The position numbers and the translations under genes are program-made. From contig NC_016457.1 in NCBI RefSeq assembly GCF_000226115.1, forward strand, positions 8,494,001-8,558,000: 64,000 nt of DNA, in the 5' to 3' direction. This DNA is from Thermothielavioides terrestris NRRL 8126. Its lineage: Eukaryota > Ascomycota > Sordariomycetes > Sordariales > Chaetomiaceae. The notes under the pieces are model-generated. The model was given only the letters and a program-made list of their open reading frames with translations, did no database searches and was not told the origin of the DNA. Positions 1-11,673 of the stretch are shown here, piece after piece; position 1 is the stretch's first letter; each line of letters starts with the position of its first letter.

Positions 1-1420
1 CCAGCCGACCGCGACTCCTCGGCGCCATGCTGCTCATGAAGCTCCGCAGACTCAGCGTGGTCGGCGTGCGGTGCACCGGCAACGACGCCACAGGGGGCGG
101 CGGCGTCGGCGGGACAGCAACGCCGTGGCCGTCCAAGCCCACCGCACTCGGGTTCTTGCTCCTGCCGTTCCCCGGCGTGCCGGCCGGCGTCGCATTCCTC
201 GTCCACGGATACCCATGGTAGCTGACCACACTCGTCAGATCCACGCTCCCCTCCTCCGCGCGCGCCCTCCTCCAGCCGAGCATCTCCCGCAGCCCCCACC
301 GCGGCCACACGCCCGCCACGACCGGCCCCAGCGTCGGCGCCCCGGCAGCAGAGACAAGCGCCACATCGAGCTCCAGCACGGTCAAGACAAAAAACACCCC
401 GACGAATGTATTCCTATCCCCACCGCGCCTCAGCAACCCAACAGCAATCACGACCCTGACCACCCCGACCGCAACGCGCGCCACCCCAAGACCCAGCACA
501 ACAGCCACAGCCAGCACCAAGGCCACCACCGCCCCCCGCCGCCCAGCCGGCAGAAGAAGACGACCCAACCTCATCACGCACGGCAAGCCCAGCGCGACGA
601 CAAGCCAGGCATCCAGCGCGCCGTGCACGCCCGCGCTGCCGGCCAGCAGCGGCTCGAACGGGACACACCGCGCGGCGGGCGCGAGCGGGCGGCCGGTGAA
701 GAAGAAGAAGAAGAAGGGGGAGCCCGGTGGCGCGGCCGGGTGGCACTGCAGGGTGGTGAGGACCAGGAGGGGGATGGAGAGCAGGGCGAGGAGGAGGGTG
801 GTGGCGCGGGTGAGGCGGAGGGGGAGCCGGGAGGCGCGGGTGGTGTTAGCGGGGGGGTTGTTTGGGTTGGTCGTGGTCGGGGTGGGGGTGGCGGTGAGGA
901 TGCGGTGGTTGAAGGCGAGGATGGAGAATTTGGTTAAAAGGAGGGCGAGTTGGTAGAGCACGAGGGAGATGTACACGCGGAGGGTGGAGGAGGTGATGGG
1001 TTTGGTGGCGGGTTCGGGTTGCTGTGGTTGCTCAGGTGGCTGGAAGACGGATGCTTCATCAAGCAGTGCGAGTTGTGATCGCGCGGCGATGCTGTAGATG
1101 ACGCAGACGACGGTGGAACAGGCCCAGGCGAGCAGGGTGAGCGCGTCGTCCAGGAACCATCTGCGCAGGAGGAAGAAGCGAGACCAGGTCCGGGCCAGGA
1201 TGAAGAGCGTGCATATGATGTGCGGGACGAGGATGCCGAAGAGAGCGCCCGGGATGGTGGAAGAGTTGGCCTGTCTGCATTAGACATACAATCTAGGACG
1301 GCGGTTCAATGGGGGCGGTACCTCATCATTCTCGGTGAGATCCGCAGTTGTCAGCGAGGAATTGAACTCTATCACCGGGTAGGTGAGGTTGAATTTTGTG
1401 TAGGCCTCCTCCATCGTCAT
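1..1420 (-). CDS. PTH11/fungal-rhodopsin-type integral membrane protein, partial at left edge
   Basis: I read two exons, 1420-1322 and 1270 to the window edge, split by a 51-nt GT..AG intron in phase 0. The protein begins MTMEEAYTKFNLTYPVIEF. An N-glycosylatable outer segment (NSS) is followed by helices, then an arginine-rich RTWSRFFLLRRWFLDDALTL turn. That turn matches the R..R....DD pattern at the end of helix 2 in the fungal rhodopsin / PTH11-like family. Further helices follow (ISLVLYQLALLLTKFSI, TTLLLALLSIPLLVLTTLQC, VVALVLAVAVVLGLGVARV), then a Ser/Pro-rich cytoplasmic tail. Family members sense surface or nutrient cues at the plasma membrane, but the ligand here is unknown. The C-terminus lies outside the window. 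Family assignment is from topology and motif, so it is fairly but not fully secure. Confidence 0.72.
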
Positions 1421-2682
1421 TGAGGGTGACAGTCTGGCATGTGTCACCTACTCACGAACGGAGTGTGGTTGTCTGTCTGCCGTTTCCGGTATGTCGCCGA
1501 CTAGTGATAGGAGTTCACCCGAGCTGCTCGCTCCGAGCCTGGAAAGAGCAAGTGTGCTACATGAAGTAAACAAGGCATCACAGGCTATTTGAGCCGCTGC
1601 CATCGTACTTGGTCTGCTGGCATGAAATATTAAGGTAGACAGCCGCGGCCTGGTGCAGGAAGATAGAACGCAGCCGCCCACACCTGCCTCATCCATGCAA
1701 TGGCCAGGCCACGGAAGCAGGTAGCTGTCAAGCGCCCAGTTACGGCTCCCCAGCTTCCCAGACGGGAAGAAAAGCGACGTCGTGAAGTGCGGTGCAGCCA
1801 TGCAAGCTGATTCGCCGCCGGAGAGGCGGCCGAAGGGTGGCCGTGGCTGCCATTGAGGCAGAATTCAGCATGCGGGGGAATGGGACATTAAAAGACGAAG
1901 AATGGCGCGGTAGCTCCCCGCATAGGAAAATATAGAGGTCAATGCCGAACGTGGGGTTTCACTTTCGATATGGCCGCAGCGGCGACGTTGCAGAACACCG
2001 GGGTATTTGCCGTCACTACGGACAGCCGCGGAAACGGTCTCCGCGGCGGCCCTACTTCTTCTCGCCCTGCCTTGCTATATGGGTCAGGTCGTTGCAGCGG
2101 CAATGGTGCAAAAACTCGCGGGCAGCAGCTTTCACTGCCTGGGCAAGTCGTGGGTGAGAGTCGGGCAAAGGAGGATGTCCCGGCCATTTTTTCGCCGGCC
2201 GCAAGGCATCATGGCCGAGCTCCTTGCTTGGTTAGTGGATGGAGGTCTTGGACGGAGCGAAGGCTCCTTGATCAAAGCGTGCAGCCCGTGTAGGCGGATT
2301 GGTGGTGCTCAGCTGATGCTCTGCATCCTGCGTTTGCGAGAAGTGACTGAAGTTAGTGGGCGGAACGTTAGAAGGGCTCAACCGTCACCCCGCGTGTCAC
2401 GGACCCATGCAGCCCACCTCTCTGCGAGTTGCATGGGAACCGTCAAAGCTCCTTTCTCTTTCCGTCCGAGTCTAAGCCTACCCCAACTGTTGCTGGTTTA
2501 GATCTTTCCCGAATTCGGTGAACAGCGATCGCGCACGGGTCAGGGTTCTTCTTCCAACGAACCCGTGGCGGTCTCATTGCTCGGTACCGAGGACCGTGCT
2601 CGAGTGCAACCCAGCCTCCAGCCTCCAGGCGACCACGCCCACACCACCCACCTTCTGTCTCGGCCGAGCCGAAACAGCGGTC
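1421..2682. other. intergenic region, no supported gene
   Basis: About 1.26 kb between the start of the PTH11-like gene and the 3' end of the biotin ligase gene. Open frames exist on both strands, the longest being 2007-2501 on the + strand. None shows a recognisable motif, splice-consistent extension or plausible composition. The stretch probably holds the upstream region of the left gene and the 3' UTR of the right one. Confidence 0.5.
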
Positions 2683-4925
2683 TCAGATCTTCCTCTTGAC
2701 CAGGCCCCGCCAAAAGTCAAAGCTGTTCTCGTCGCTTTGCAGCGCCCACACCTTGCCGGTCGATCTCAGCGCGCCATTGATGCCGTCCTCGGCCAGCTCC
2801 TGCGCCATCAACATGCCCCAATCCCTGGTGATCCCCACGACTCGCGCCTTGACCCCGCCTTCGGCCTCGAGCGTGACAACCTGGTTGGTGTGCAGCCAGT
2901 GCCGGTAGTACTTCCCCTCGAGTTCCCGCGAGAACCCGTTGCGGCAGAACTCTCCGTAGAGCGCCTCCAGACGGGTCAAGATCCGAGCCAGCAGCCGCTC
3001 GATGCGGAAGGGTTCCAGCTTCTTCCCTCCTTCGAGCAGCGGAAGGAGTGCGTCGAGGCTGGTGGTTGGCCGACCATTTTTCGTGTTGATGCCGATGCCG
3101 AGGACCACCTGATAGTTTCCTGACGAATAGGCGCAGTTGGCAAGGATGCCACCAATTTTCACGTAGGAAACTTCGTCCGGCTTTGTGGGATCCCTGACGT
3201 AGACGTCGTTGGGCCACTTGATCTTGATGGGCACCTCGGAATAGCCCTCGTCATAGGACCTGACCGCCTCGACAATGGCCAGGGCCGCAAGGTACTGAAT
3301 GAAAACAATGGGCCGGCTTGTCGCGTAATGCGCAGGATGGTTGATGACAGTTGACATAATCAAAGAGCCTGGCGGAGCTACCCAGACGTTGGCGCCTCGG
3401 CCGCGGCCTGCTACCTGGGTCGTGGCAGCAAGTGTGAAGCCCGTGGGTAACGTTGAGAGGAGATTATGGTTTCTGCGCGCGCTGGTTAGCTACCAAGTAT
3501 CCCTGGTAGGCGGGCCACTCACTTCTCAAGCAGTGTGTTAGTACTTGTCACGACTTCGCCGTACATCAGCACGTCACCCCAGGTTTCGGCTTCCGGCTCT
3601 CTCTCCCTGAACTCTCGCAAACTCGAGAAGAACACTGCGTGGTTGAAGTACGGAGTCTCCTTGGGGTCTGGCCAAGCGTCCTCGTGCGCAACGATGCGTT
3701 TTGGGACTTTGCTGTAGTCGGCCACGGTTGGGTCCGGGGAACCACGGCCGGTGTTTTTTCTCGACGCCTCGAATTCGCCCGCCAGCGCTTCGCTCAAGGA
3801 CGCCAAAGACCATCTCGAGTCCGGCTTTTCGAGATGAAAGAGGTCGTTATCACCCTTGATGTACTCCTCGCCATCTTGCTTGGTGATAATTGGGTTAAAG
3901 GAGTACAAAATCTCGCCGACTTCAGCGGGACGAAGCGCAGAAAGGTGCATCTTGGACAGGCTGGGCACGGGTGATGCGGCTTGGCTGACCTCCAAGCCGA
4001 GCTTCGCAAGGCAGGCTTTCAAGAAGGTGGTCCTCGCCTCTTCGTCCGCCTTGAGGGCGTCGATGAGGGCATCGTAGCCCGGGACGTCAGTCTGGGGGCT
4101 GAGGTTGACGGCGTCAAACCTGCCTGTGTTAGCAAAATCGGGACAACCGACGAGCTAGAAGTCTTACTCTGGGTGCGGGCCTGTGAGAATCGCGGCGCCA
4201 TCGCCAACCTTGCAGTACACAACCGCAGCTTTGGCGGGCCCGGACTCGACTTCCAGGTCACCCGTGTACTCGGCCAGCACCTGGACGTCGCTGGAGCTGG
4301 CAGCAAGCTTGCCGGCGTCTACAAAAACGCCGCCGCCATTGTAATAGCACCGGAAGACATCTGGAAGCTGCGAGGGCTCAGGGAATGCCGCTTTGGCCAC
4401 CGAGATTTCAGCAGCCTTCGCACCGCGTTCACTGTGGTACTGGAACCCCTTGAACGCGCCACCGCGGCAGGTCCCGGGGAAGAAGGCCAGCTCCCGGCTG
4501 CCAACGACTTCCAGCTCCGGGTTTCCGACCTCGAACTCGCAGCGACGGCAACCGTAGTAGCCGCCCGCGCAGAATCCCAGGTAGGCACCGCCCCGATGGA
4601 CGAATTGGGCGATGCTGCGGTTGCCAGCGCCGTTGAGGACGCGGCAGTAGCCGAGGTCGGCGCCGCCGGGGAAGACAAGGAGCGCACAGGTGGGTACCCA
4701 TGGCTCCTTCAGCAGGGCCGACTCGGTAATCGGGGTCACGGCATAGTTGGGGCCTAGCAACCGGCGCAGCGAGTAGATGCAGTGCCGCACGGATTCGAGC
4801 GTCGATCCGGTGCCTGGGGCGGGTCAGTCGAAAACTCGATGAGATGTGCTCGTCCGAAAACGGATGGAAGAAATATGCTGATCCTGACCTGTGTAGACCA
4901 GGACGTTGAGTTTTTGGGAGGCCAT
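2683..4925 (-). CDS. BPL1: biotin--protein ligase (holocarboxylase synthetase)
   Basis: Four exons: 4925-4889, 4813-4168, 4119-3523 and 3481-2683; introns of 75, 48 and 41 nt; 692 aa. The start MASQKLNVLVYTG is the first ATG and leads straight into the conserved N-terminal domain. Residues 1 to ~230 form the glutamine-amidotransferase-like domain of eukaryotic BPLs (LVFPGGADLGYC, GGAYLGFCAGGYYG). The C-terminal half is the catalytic BPL_LplA/LipB domain with STNTLLE, the biotin/AMP loop AGRGRGANVWVAPPGSL, KIKWPNDVYV and GIGIN, plus a C-terminal SH3-like cap (VKARVVGITRDWGMLMA). It activates biotin to biotinyl-AMP and transfers it to carboxylases such as acetyl-CoA and pyruvate carboxylase. 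The 41-nt third intron is unusually short but is the only join that keeps the frame. It is divergent from COA4 across 201 bp. Confidence 0.93.
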
Positions 4926-5126
4926 CCCAGACTTCCCAAATTGGCAGTGTGTTGTTGACTCAGGGTCACGTTGAGCGAAAAGGACGAGCAAGAAAAAAAA
5001 AAAGTTTAGTCCTGGTGTTGACTCGGCAGCGCGGGTTTCCCCAAACACTTTCAAACAACAACTAAAAACGGAGAAAGAAAGCCCCTCCTCTGCTAGCCGT
5101 TTCGGCTCTTCCGATTCTACGTCGCG
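4926..5126. promoter_or_regulatory. bidirectional promoter between BPL1 and COA4
   Basis: Only 201 bp separate the two divergent start codons, so both core promoters and 5' UTRs must share this interval. It contains a 12-nt A run near 4993 and CT-rich stretches near the COA4 start. No specific factor site is claimed. Confidence 0.5.
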
Positions 5127-5731
5127 ATGGGATCCTCGACGTCAAGGGAAGATAGCCAGCCAAACGCAGAACAGCAGCAACAGGCACCTGCTGTTGAGCC
5201 AGGTGATGAACCGGACGAGTGGTGAGTTGGTGACTCGGCCCTAGAGTGGCTCCTTCCCCAGCAGAGCAGTCTTACTGCGGCAAATGCCCCTTTATCGCGG
5301 AAATTTGTAGCTCACGCGGGCCGAACATGGAAATTCTCACTACAGGGACAAGCGCATCTTCAGTACCGGCTGCGCAGGTATGTTGAAGCCGATCCCCAAA
5401 TGGGCAGTCCGATTGTTGAGATGCGGACAACGGGCCAAACGAGCGGGCCCGGAGATTGCCGGCGATCTCGCACCTCAACACAGGGACCCCACAGCTGACG
5501 AGTGTCTTGCATGGCAGACGAGAATGCAAAACTGAATGACTGCTACTACGAGAAGAAAGACTGGAGGGCTTGCAGAGATGAGGTACGCTGAAACTCTTGG
5601 TTTTCGTCCGAAACTGGATCACTGGACCGCAGGCTCACCAGAAGACGGCGCGGGGCGGGCAGATGGAGAAGTTCAAGCAGTGCTGGAAGGCGCAAGGGAA
5701 TGATAAGCGGACAAGCATGAAGGATGCCTGA
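5127..5731 (+). CDS. COA4: cytochrome c oxidase assembly factor COA4 (CHCH/twin Cx9C)
   Basis: Four small exons: 5127-5221, 5346-5377, 5518-5582 and 5663-5731; 86 aa, too fragmented to show as one open frame. After a Gln-rich N-terminus comes DEWDKRIFSTGC, then four cysteines each separated by exactly nine residues (C-x9-C-x9-C-x9-C), with KKDWRACRDEMEKFKQC between the last three. This evenly spaced pattern and the DW before the third Cys match human COA4/CHCHD8 and yeast Coa4. The protein is expected in the mitochondrial intermembrane space, imported and oxidised by Mia40, and acting in complex IV assembly. It is divergent from BPL1. The assignment rests on spacing plus flanking residues. 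Other CHCH proteins have unequal spacing. Confidence 0.87.
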
Positions 5732-6025
5732 TAGGTTCTGCCACGAGGAGACCGTGTAGGTACAAAATACCAATTTAGAGGTTCCCAGGGCAGGTCAATG
5801 TTCTTTCCATTCCACTCTGCGAGGAGATCATGAAGAGGTCTTATCCTTGCGCCTCCTGCCTCTTGCCACAGCAGCAATGCACCCGTGGACCCCTGTTCAC
5901 GCCAAGACGCCAAAGCTCCCCAGCCGCCTGCAGCCGCTGCGCAACCTTAACGGCCTCGAGAATTTCCAGATCCACAGCGCAACATCCCCATCAGCATACT
6001 TGCCAACCATCATCAGTCCAGAACC

Positions 6026-7088
6026 ATGCGGTCCCGCGCCCTCCAAGCATGCCGCCCGCTGCGGATGACAGCAACAAGCCTGCAACAAGTCCGAGTTCCT
6101 AGCCGACCGTCACTCCGGATCATACAACATGTGCGCGCCGCCTCGTCCTCATCGTACGCAGCCAAGCCCCGAGTCGCCTCATCATCATCCTCCTCCTCCA
6201 CCGTAGCCCCAGCCCCCGCGCCGCACAGGACAAGAAACGTGACACCCAAGCCGCCCACCAGCGAAATCAACGGCCCTCTCGACCCGCAGGCGGCCGTGCT
6301 GCCGGCCGCGACCGTCGCCGACGTCGACCCGGCGCTGGCCGCCGAGATCCCGACCAGCGACTCGCCCAGTTCGGGGCTGGCCACCTCGGCTTTCACAGCC
6401 GCGCTGAGCGGCGGGGGCGGCGGCAACAACGGCACCGGCGCCGACTCCGGCGGCGCTACCATCGACTGGTCGTCGTCGTTCCACGGCCTGTCGACGACGC
6501 CCTTCAGCCCCGAGACGGCCGCCGTGCTGATGCAGCCGCTGGACCCGCTCGACATCGAGATCAAGCCGGACGGCATCATCTACCTGCCCGAGATCAAGTA
6601 CCGGCGCATCCTCAACAAGGCCTTCGGGCCCGGCGGGTGGGGGCTGGCGCCGCGCGGCGAGCTGGTCGTCGGCGAGAAGGTGGTGACGAGGGAGTTTGCG
6701 CTCGTCGTGCACGGCCGGTAAGCAGCCCCCCTCCTCTCCGTCGTTTGATCGAGCATCGGTTGCTGTTTGTCCCACCCATACTGAACAAAACCAAAAAAAC
6801 AGGTTCATCGCCCAGGCCCGCGGCGAGTGCCAGTACTTCTCCGAGGAGACGATCCCGACGGCGGGCGAGGGGTGCAAGTCGAACGCGCTGCTGCGGTGCT
6901 GCAAGGACCTGGGCATCGCGTCGGAGCTGTGGGACCCGCGCTTCATCCGCGACTTCAAGCGGACGCAGTGCCACGAGGTCTGGGTCGAGCACGTCGTGAC
7001 CAAGAAGCGCCGCCAGATCTGGACCCGCAAGGACACCGAGCCCAGCCATCCCTACCAGGCGATCAAGACCGGGGCCGGCAGGGTCTGA
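6026..7088 (+). CDS. MGM101: mitochondrial genome maintenance protein MGM101
   Basis: Two exons, 6026-6717 and 6803-7088 (85-nt intron), 325 aa. The N-terminus is rich in Arg, Ser and Ala and almost free of acidic residues ([20 protein letters not shown]), as in a mitochondrial presequence. A low-complexity linker follows (residues ~30-150). The conserved core starts around [20 protein letters not shown] and continues through [67 protein letters not shown] and HPYQAIKTG. Mgm101 is a Rad52-like single-strand annealing protein of mitochondrial nucleoids needed for mtDNA repair and maintenance. It is convergent with the TB2/DP1-family gene. Confidence 0.95.
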
Positions 7089-7557
7089 TTACGGGGGTTG
7101 TTTGGAAGGGGCTATGCTGACCGCCAGGCAGGGAATATTTATGAGTGGTGAGTGTGAGACATATCTGCCCGCTGCGGGGGAGCAAGCTTTAGGGTCTGAA
7201 TTTCGACATAGATGGGAAGGAGCATATCAAGCATGCTGCGGCCTGGTCGAACCGCTTGTACAATAATGTATAAAAAGTACCCAATCTCAGAGGCAAACAG
7301 CCGCTTTGGTATTACCGGACAGTCTGAGGGACCGCCTCGGAGCCGAGGGGCGCGCTGTAGCCAGGGGTCTATCGTGTAGGACGACGACGTCCATGACCAT
7401 CTGGTTTTGCATATGCATTCCGAAAAAAAAGCACACCCCAGACGCCGGCTCCTCCGACCCATGTTCCATACCCATATTCTACGAACCCATAAACCAAAAA
7501 CCAACCCAACCCCAACAATGCGGCCCACAAAAGAAAAAGGGGGCAGGCGAAAGACAA
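7089..7557. other. convergent 3' intergenic region
   Basis: 469 bp between the stop codons of MGM101 and the TB2/DP1-family gene. It holds both 3' UTRs. I see no additional gene. Confidence 0.5.
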
Positions 7558-8825
7558 TCAGTTATCCACCCCCGAACTCCTGCCCACATCAGCACTCCCG
7601 CCGGCGCCCCAACTCCACGGCATCCAGCCCCCGGCTGCCCCTGACACCGGCCTCCTCCGCACACCGGGCCCGTCGTCCTCATCAAGATCCATCTCCTCCT
7701 CCGCCCCGCTGCCGGCCTCCAGCTTCTCAAAATCCCCCTCCGATCGGCTCTTGCTCAGCCCGCTGGCCGCGCTCTGCTCGCTGGCCGACGACCTGCGCTT
7801 GGCCCCTCCGATATCCGCTGCACCCGAGCCTGGCGCGAGCCACGGCTCTTGCGCCTGCGTCTGTTGGCGCTGGCGCGTGACCTCCTCCGCCTCCTCGCGG
7901 TCCAGGGCGGACAGGACGACGCGCAGGCGCTCGCGCTGGGCCTGGATGAAGGACATGCGCGCGGCGGGGGTGGCGGCGCGGAGGGTCTCAGGGAGGACGC
8001 TCCCTGCGCGAGCAGGGCCTGAGGACGGGGTTGGGGCGTGTTTGGTATCAAAGGGGGTAGAGGTGGCGGCGGAGGCGGCAGCGCTGACGGCGGAGGCGAG
8101 CAGGTTGTAGAAATCGGCTGTGAGGCCGCCGCCCTGGCTTGCTTGGGCGGTGCTGGTCCCCGGGGCAGCAGTAGTCTTGGCGCTCCATCGCGGGGAGGGG
8201 AGGGTGAAGCGCGCGAGGAGGGCCTGGGTGTACGACTGCGCGGTCTGCGGCTCGGGCGCTGGTTCGGGCTGCGAGGGCGGCAGGCCGAGAACGTTGGTCT
8301 TCAGCAGCTCGATGGCGCGCTTGAGGTAGGCGATTCCCGCGCTGCGGAGGCGCTCGTGGGCGGAGGCGATGAATTCCTCAATGGCCGTCTCGTTTTCTTC
8401 GAGGCGCGGGTGGACGTATTCCTCGTAGATCAGGCGTGCGCCTTGGGTCTGCGGGAGCACGAGGTAGAGGAGGAAGAGGAGGCGAATGTAAGCGTAGAAG
8501 GGTATCCTGAGGATCCGTTAGAAAAAAAGGGAAGCTTGCGGAGAGAGGGCCGGGGTGGTGTGCGCACCAAACCAGGAACCACTCGGTCCACGACTCAACG
8601 AGGAGCACGCAGGCGAGGACGACCCAATACATAAGCCATGGTGTCAACTGGGCCGGATCCGAGGTCTTGAGGGCCTTGTAGCTGGCGAAGAGTGGGAAGA
8701 GAATGGATGCGATGGAGCTGTTGGAGGAGTCAGAAACCGTTCGCTGGTCAGCTCGGACGGGATGCGCCAGTAGGAGACAAGGCGAAGGAGACGCACGAGA
8801 GCAACTTGGCGAAGATGTCAAACAT
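7558..8825 (-). CDS. TB2/DP1/HVA22 (REEP/Yop1-like) membrane-shaping protein
   Basis: Three exons: 8825-8797, 8717-8568 and 8506-7558; introns of 79 and 61 nt; 375 aa. The protein starts MFDIFAKLLSSIASILFPLF. Residues ~10-110 are the TB2/DP1/HVA22 domain, with FASYKALKTSDPAQLTPWLMYWVVL, ESWTEWFLVW and PFYAYIRLLFLLYLVLPQTQGA, i.e. two hairpin membrane segments, then an amphipathic region HPRLEENETAIEEFI. The tail (~residues 130-375) is long, acidic and Ser/Pro-rich and looks disordered. Family members insert as wedges in the ER membrane and promote tubule curvature. The short exon 1 and the split Trp codon are supported by good GT/AG sites. Length exceeds yeast Yop1 (~180 aa), which argues for a REEP-like paralogue. 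Confidence 0.87.
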
Positions 8826-9654
8826 GGCGTCGGTTCTTGCGGAATTTGAAGCCGTGGTGTTGCGGTTCCGAGCAGTGCTGCGGAGAGGAAGGGGTGCAGA
8901 AAGGCGCGGGAGTCACCGGGTAATACAGGAGGAAAGGTCGAGGGTCGCGGCGGTCAACCGCAGGGTCAAACGGCCGGGCACGACGGGAGACCCAGCAGCA
9001 GTTGGGCAGCTGACGGGAGCTCCAGGCAGGCGCATGCGAAGAGCCCACGTCACACTGCTGGACACGGAGGTGCTGTAGGCGGGCGTGGCTAACTTGCTGT
9101 TTCTTGCAAAGGCTCTTTATTTTCCGCCCAAGCTCGAGGCGGCGTCTTTGGACATTCAACTTTGCCTACCACACCAACCTCCGAAGTGTCGCTGCGTGTG
9201 TCGTTCTCGAGCTGACCAGGGTGGTTGAAGAGTGAGGGCTGGGCGGGATCTGTGGGCACCCGTCACGGTACCGAGTTGCTGCACTACGGGACAGTTAACT
9301 CCACTACCCAGTGTAACGCCACGGATACGCTAGTAACTACCTACCCCACGGTGGCAGGCACTGACGTAATGCGGGGCCCGAACCCCTGCAGTCCTCCCAT
9401 TCCCATTCCGGGGCGGTTCTCCAACATCTCTCCCGTCCATCTCCTCGCTGAGTTTGCCCTCCAAGTGTATCCACTGATTGCTCCTTGTCATTTGCATGGA
9501 ATCCTCTTGGTGTCCGAACCATGCAGCATATGCCATCGTGAGACTGCCACTCTTGCGGGAAGGATGTTGGCGTGTCCTGAACCTGCATCGCAGAGAGACA
9601 TCGCCCACTGGGTTTCCGGAAGCCGAGAGCAGTGAGACGCACAATGGGGGACCC
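8826..9654. other. intergenic region
   Basis: About 830 bp upstream of the TB2/DP1-family gene. Open frames here (for example 9225-9635 +) show no family signature. Nothing else was seen. Confidence 0.45.
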
Positions 9655-9850
9655 TGCTGGTGATCGTCGGCTACGCCATATTCCTGGGCACCAGGAACCC
9701 GTCGGCCCCCTACGCCGCGAGCTTCTTCCTCTCCAGCTCGCTTGGAACATGGCCCGCCGCGAGAGCGAGGCCCCGACTGCTGCACTCTGCTGCCAACGCC
9801 ACCGTCATCGTTAGTTACGACGCCAAACGGGCGTCTTCCGAGGTAGAATA
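9655..9850 (+). pseudogene. possible relic of an MFS anion:cation symporter (DAL5/allantoate permease family)
   Basis: The + strand reads LVIVGYAIFLGTRNPSAPYA followed by ASFFLSSSLGTWPA and then ANATVIVSYDAKRASS. This resembles the penultimate helices of fungal DAL5-type permeases (IGYAIF, then NP-ARYAA, then AN-SDTKRAAAIG, by family knowledge). No matching upstream helices, initiation codon or continuation of the domain can be found, so it looks like a decayed fragment about 65 codons long. The resemblance is suggestive and could be chance. Confidence 0.35.
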
Positions 9851-10271
9851 TTTATCTTGGGTGGTGGTATCCGAAAGAACGCTCAGAAGGATGCTCGCAG
9901 TATATCGGACTTGGCTCCGGCTCTGCACTCCTCTTCTCTACCCGGCCCCCTTCATCTCGACTTCGTCTGCCAATATAGGATTCCCAAGTGGCCATGAAAG
10001 GAAATAACATGCAATATCCGGCCACCTAAATGCTAGCGGTGTGAGGACGAAAGAAATAGCAACAGGAAAATCGCATTTGGTATCTCGGCTAACAGCAGAC
10101 AGACACTTGCTCGCGTATGTAACGACGACACAACCATGTACCCACAAAGCACGGAATAAAATAACGAAATAAACGACCCCTCGCCCTCCCCTACCCTATA
10201 TTACCGAGATAACCCAATTCTTTCCAAGCGGATACGCACACCTCGAAGCCGATGTCCCATCCCAAAACGTC
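9851..10271. other. 3' intergenic region
   Basis: About 420 bp downstream of the stop of the following minus-strand gene, including its 3' UTR. No gene was seen. Confidence 0.45.
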
Positions 10272-11673
10272 CTACGGCTGCGGCTGCTGCTGTTGCGGCT
10301 GCGGCTGCACGGCCGGCTGCTGCGGCTGGGCAGGGTAATAGAACCCTCCCTGTTGCGGCTGCTGCTGGGCCTGCTGCTGGGCCTGCTGCTGCTGCTGCTG
10401 CCACGCCTTCTGCTGGGCGACCTGCAAATAGGCCGGCAACGGCTGCCCCGGCTGCGGCGCCATCTGCATCGGCACGGGCGCGGTCTGCACCGGCACGCCC
10501 CCGGCCTGCTGCTGCTGCTGCTGCTGGGGCGCATAGGCGACGGGGACGACGGCGGGGTAGGGGGCGACGACGTAGGGGGTCCAGCCCGGCTGGGGGCGGG
10601 ACCACAGGCCGCCGGCCTTGCGGATGGTGAGGGCGAAGAGCAGGACCAGCAGGACGAACATGGGGACCACGTCGAAGAGCGGCTCGACGATGATTCCCAC
10701 GGCCGCCGGCACCATATCGCCGTCAATGACCGCGCGGGTGGGGTCACTGAGGAAGGCGGCTGCGTCGATGGCCATGGTGAAGAGCAAGCGGATGAAGTTG
10801 AGGATGTTGGCCACGAGGAGGAGGATGGCGGCCTGTTGATTTTGTTAATCGAGACGGTGTTGTTAGGTGGGGTAAGGAGTATTGGGGTGGGAGTGGTGAT
10901 GGAAGGAAAAGGGGGCTCACGCTGCGCAGCACAGGGTTGGTCTTCGTTCGGTGCACAACGTAGGCGGAGTAGGCCAGCACCGGAATACTCGTGATCCACA
11001 TGAGGATATCGACGGTGCCGCCCAGGCGATCAATGGCGACCTCGTCGGGCACAAAACTCAAAGAATCCTCCTCCAAGAGGCCGTACGTCGGGGCGGCGGC
11101 CCTATAGAAGCTGACGGCCGTCGACTGGTCAAAGCCAAACAGGCCAATGGACAGGCCGAACAGGACGAGGCCCCAGGCCAGCACGGCGATGCGGGAGAAT
11201 TTGCGGATGGACGGGGGCTGGCCGCCGCTCAGGCAGTATAAGAAGCCACTGGCGAGCTCGACCAGGGTGACGAAGAGCAGGATGTTGGCGACATTTTCGA
11301 AGAAGTTAGCCGTGATGGCAGTGTGCGTTACTGCCCGATCGAACTGGAAAGAGGTATCCGGGTCGATGTGATGGTCATAATATTGTGCGGCCCGCACGCC
11401 GGCGACGACGAGGTACAATATCGAGGCTCTAGTGGGTGCACAGGCGCTGTCAGTTCATCATATTTCCCGGCCATCGAGTCGACAGGAGGTTTCTCTTTCT
11501 TACATGATCCAGATCGGGTACGTCGCCTTCAGCCACGAAACGCCTCCTCGGGCGGGATCACCCTTCCTGCGCGCAGAGCACAGGCTGATGAACCACAGGA
11601 CGACCAGGGGTATGATCCACAGGGCATAGAGGATGGCGTTGCCGATGTATAAGCCGCCGAAGTCAGTCGCCAT
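10272..11673 (-). CDS. uncharacterised fungal multi-pass membrane protein with Gln/Pro-rich tail
   Basis: Three exons: 11673-11504, 11428-10921 and 10832-10272; introns of 75 and 88 nt; 412 aa. The start MATDFGGLYIGNAILYALWI leads into a first helix (IIPLVVLWFISLC). Hydrophobic segments follow at about residues 57-70, 95-120 (NVANILLFVTLVELASGFLY), 130-150 (IAVLAWGLVLFGLSIGLFGF), 190-205, 230-250 and 280-300 (PMFVLLVLLFALTI), suggesting about seven helices. The last ~100 residues are Gln/Pro/Ala-rich (poly-Q, VQTAPVPMQMAP) and probably cytoplasmic. No enzymatic motif is visible. I do not recognise a named family with certainty. Seven helices with a low-complexity tail could suit a receptor-like protein, but function is unknown. 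Confidence 0.72.

Noticed and set aside
71..937. 288-codon open frame on the + strand at the left edge
   Set aside because: It is antisense to the PTH11-like gene, and its composition (Pro/His/Arg then Gly/Glu runs) is that of a shadow of GC-rich coding DNA.
2007..2501. 164-codon + strand frame
   Set aside because: No motif, no splice extension and no convincing composition. It lies in the 3' flank of the biotin ligase gene.
10272..11673. Biosynthetic or iron-uptake gene cluster spanning the window
   Set aside because: No NRPS, PKS, terpene or siderophore synthase is present. The siderophore transporter and the other enzymes belong to unrelated pathways.
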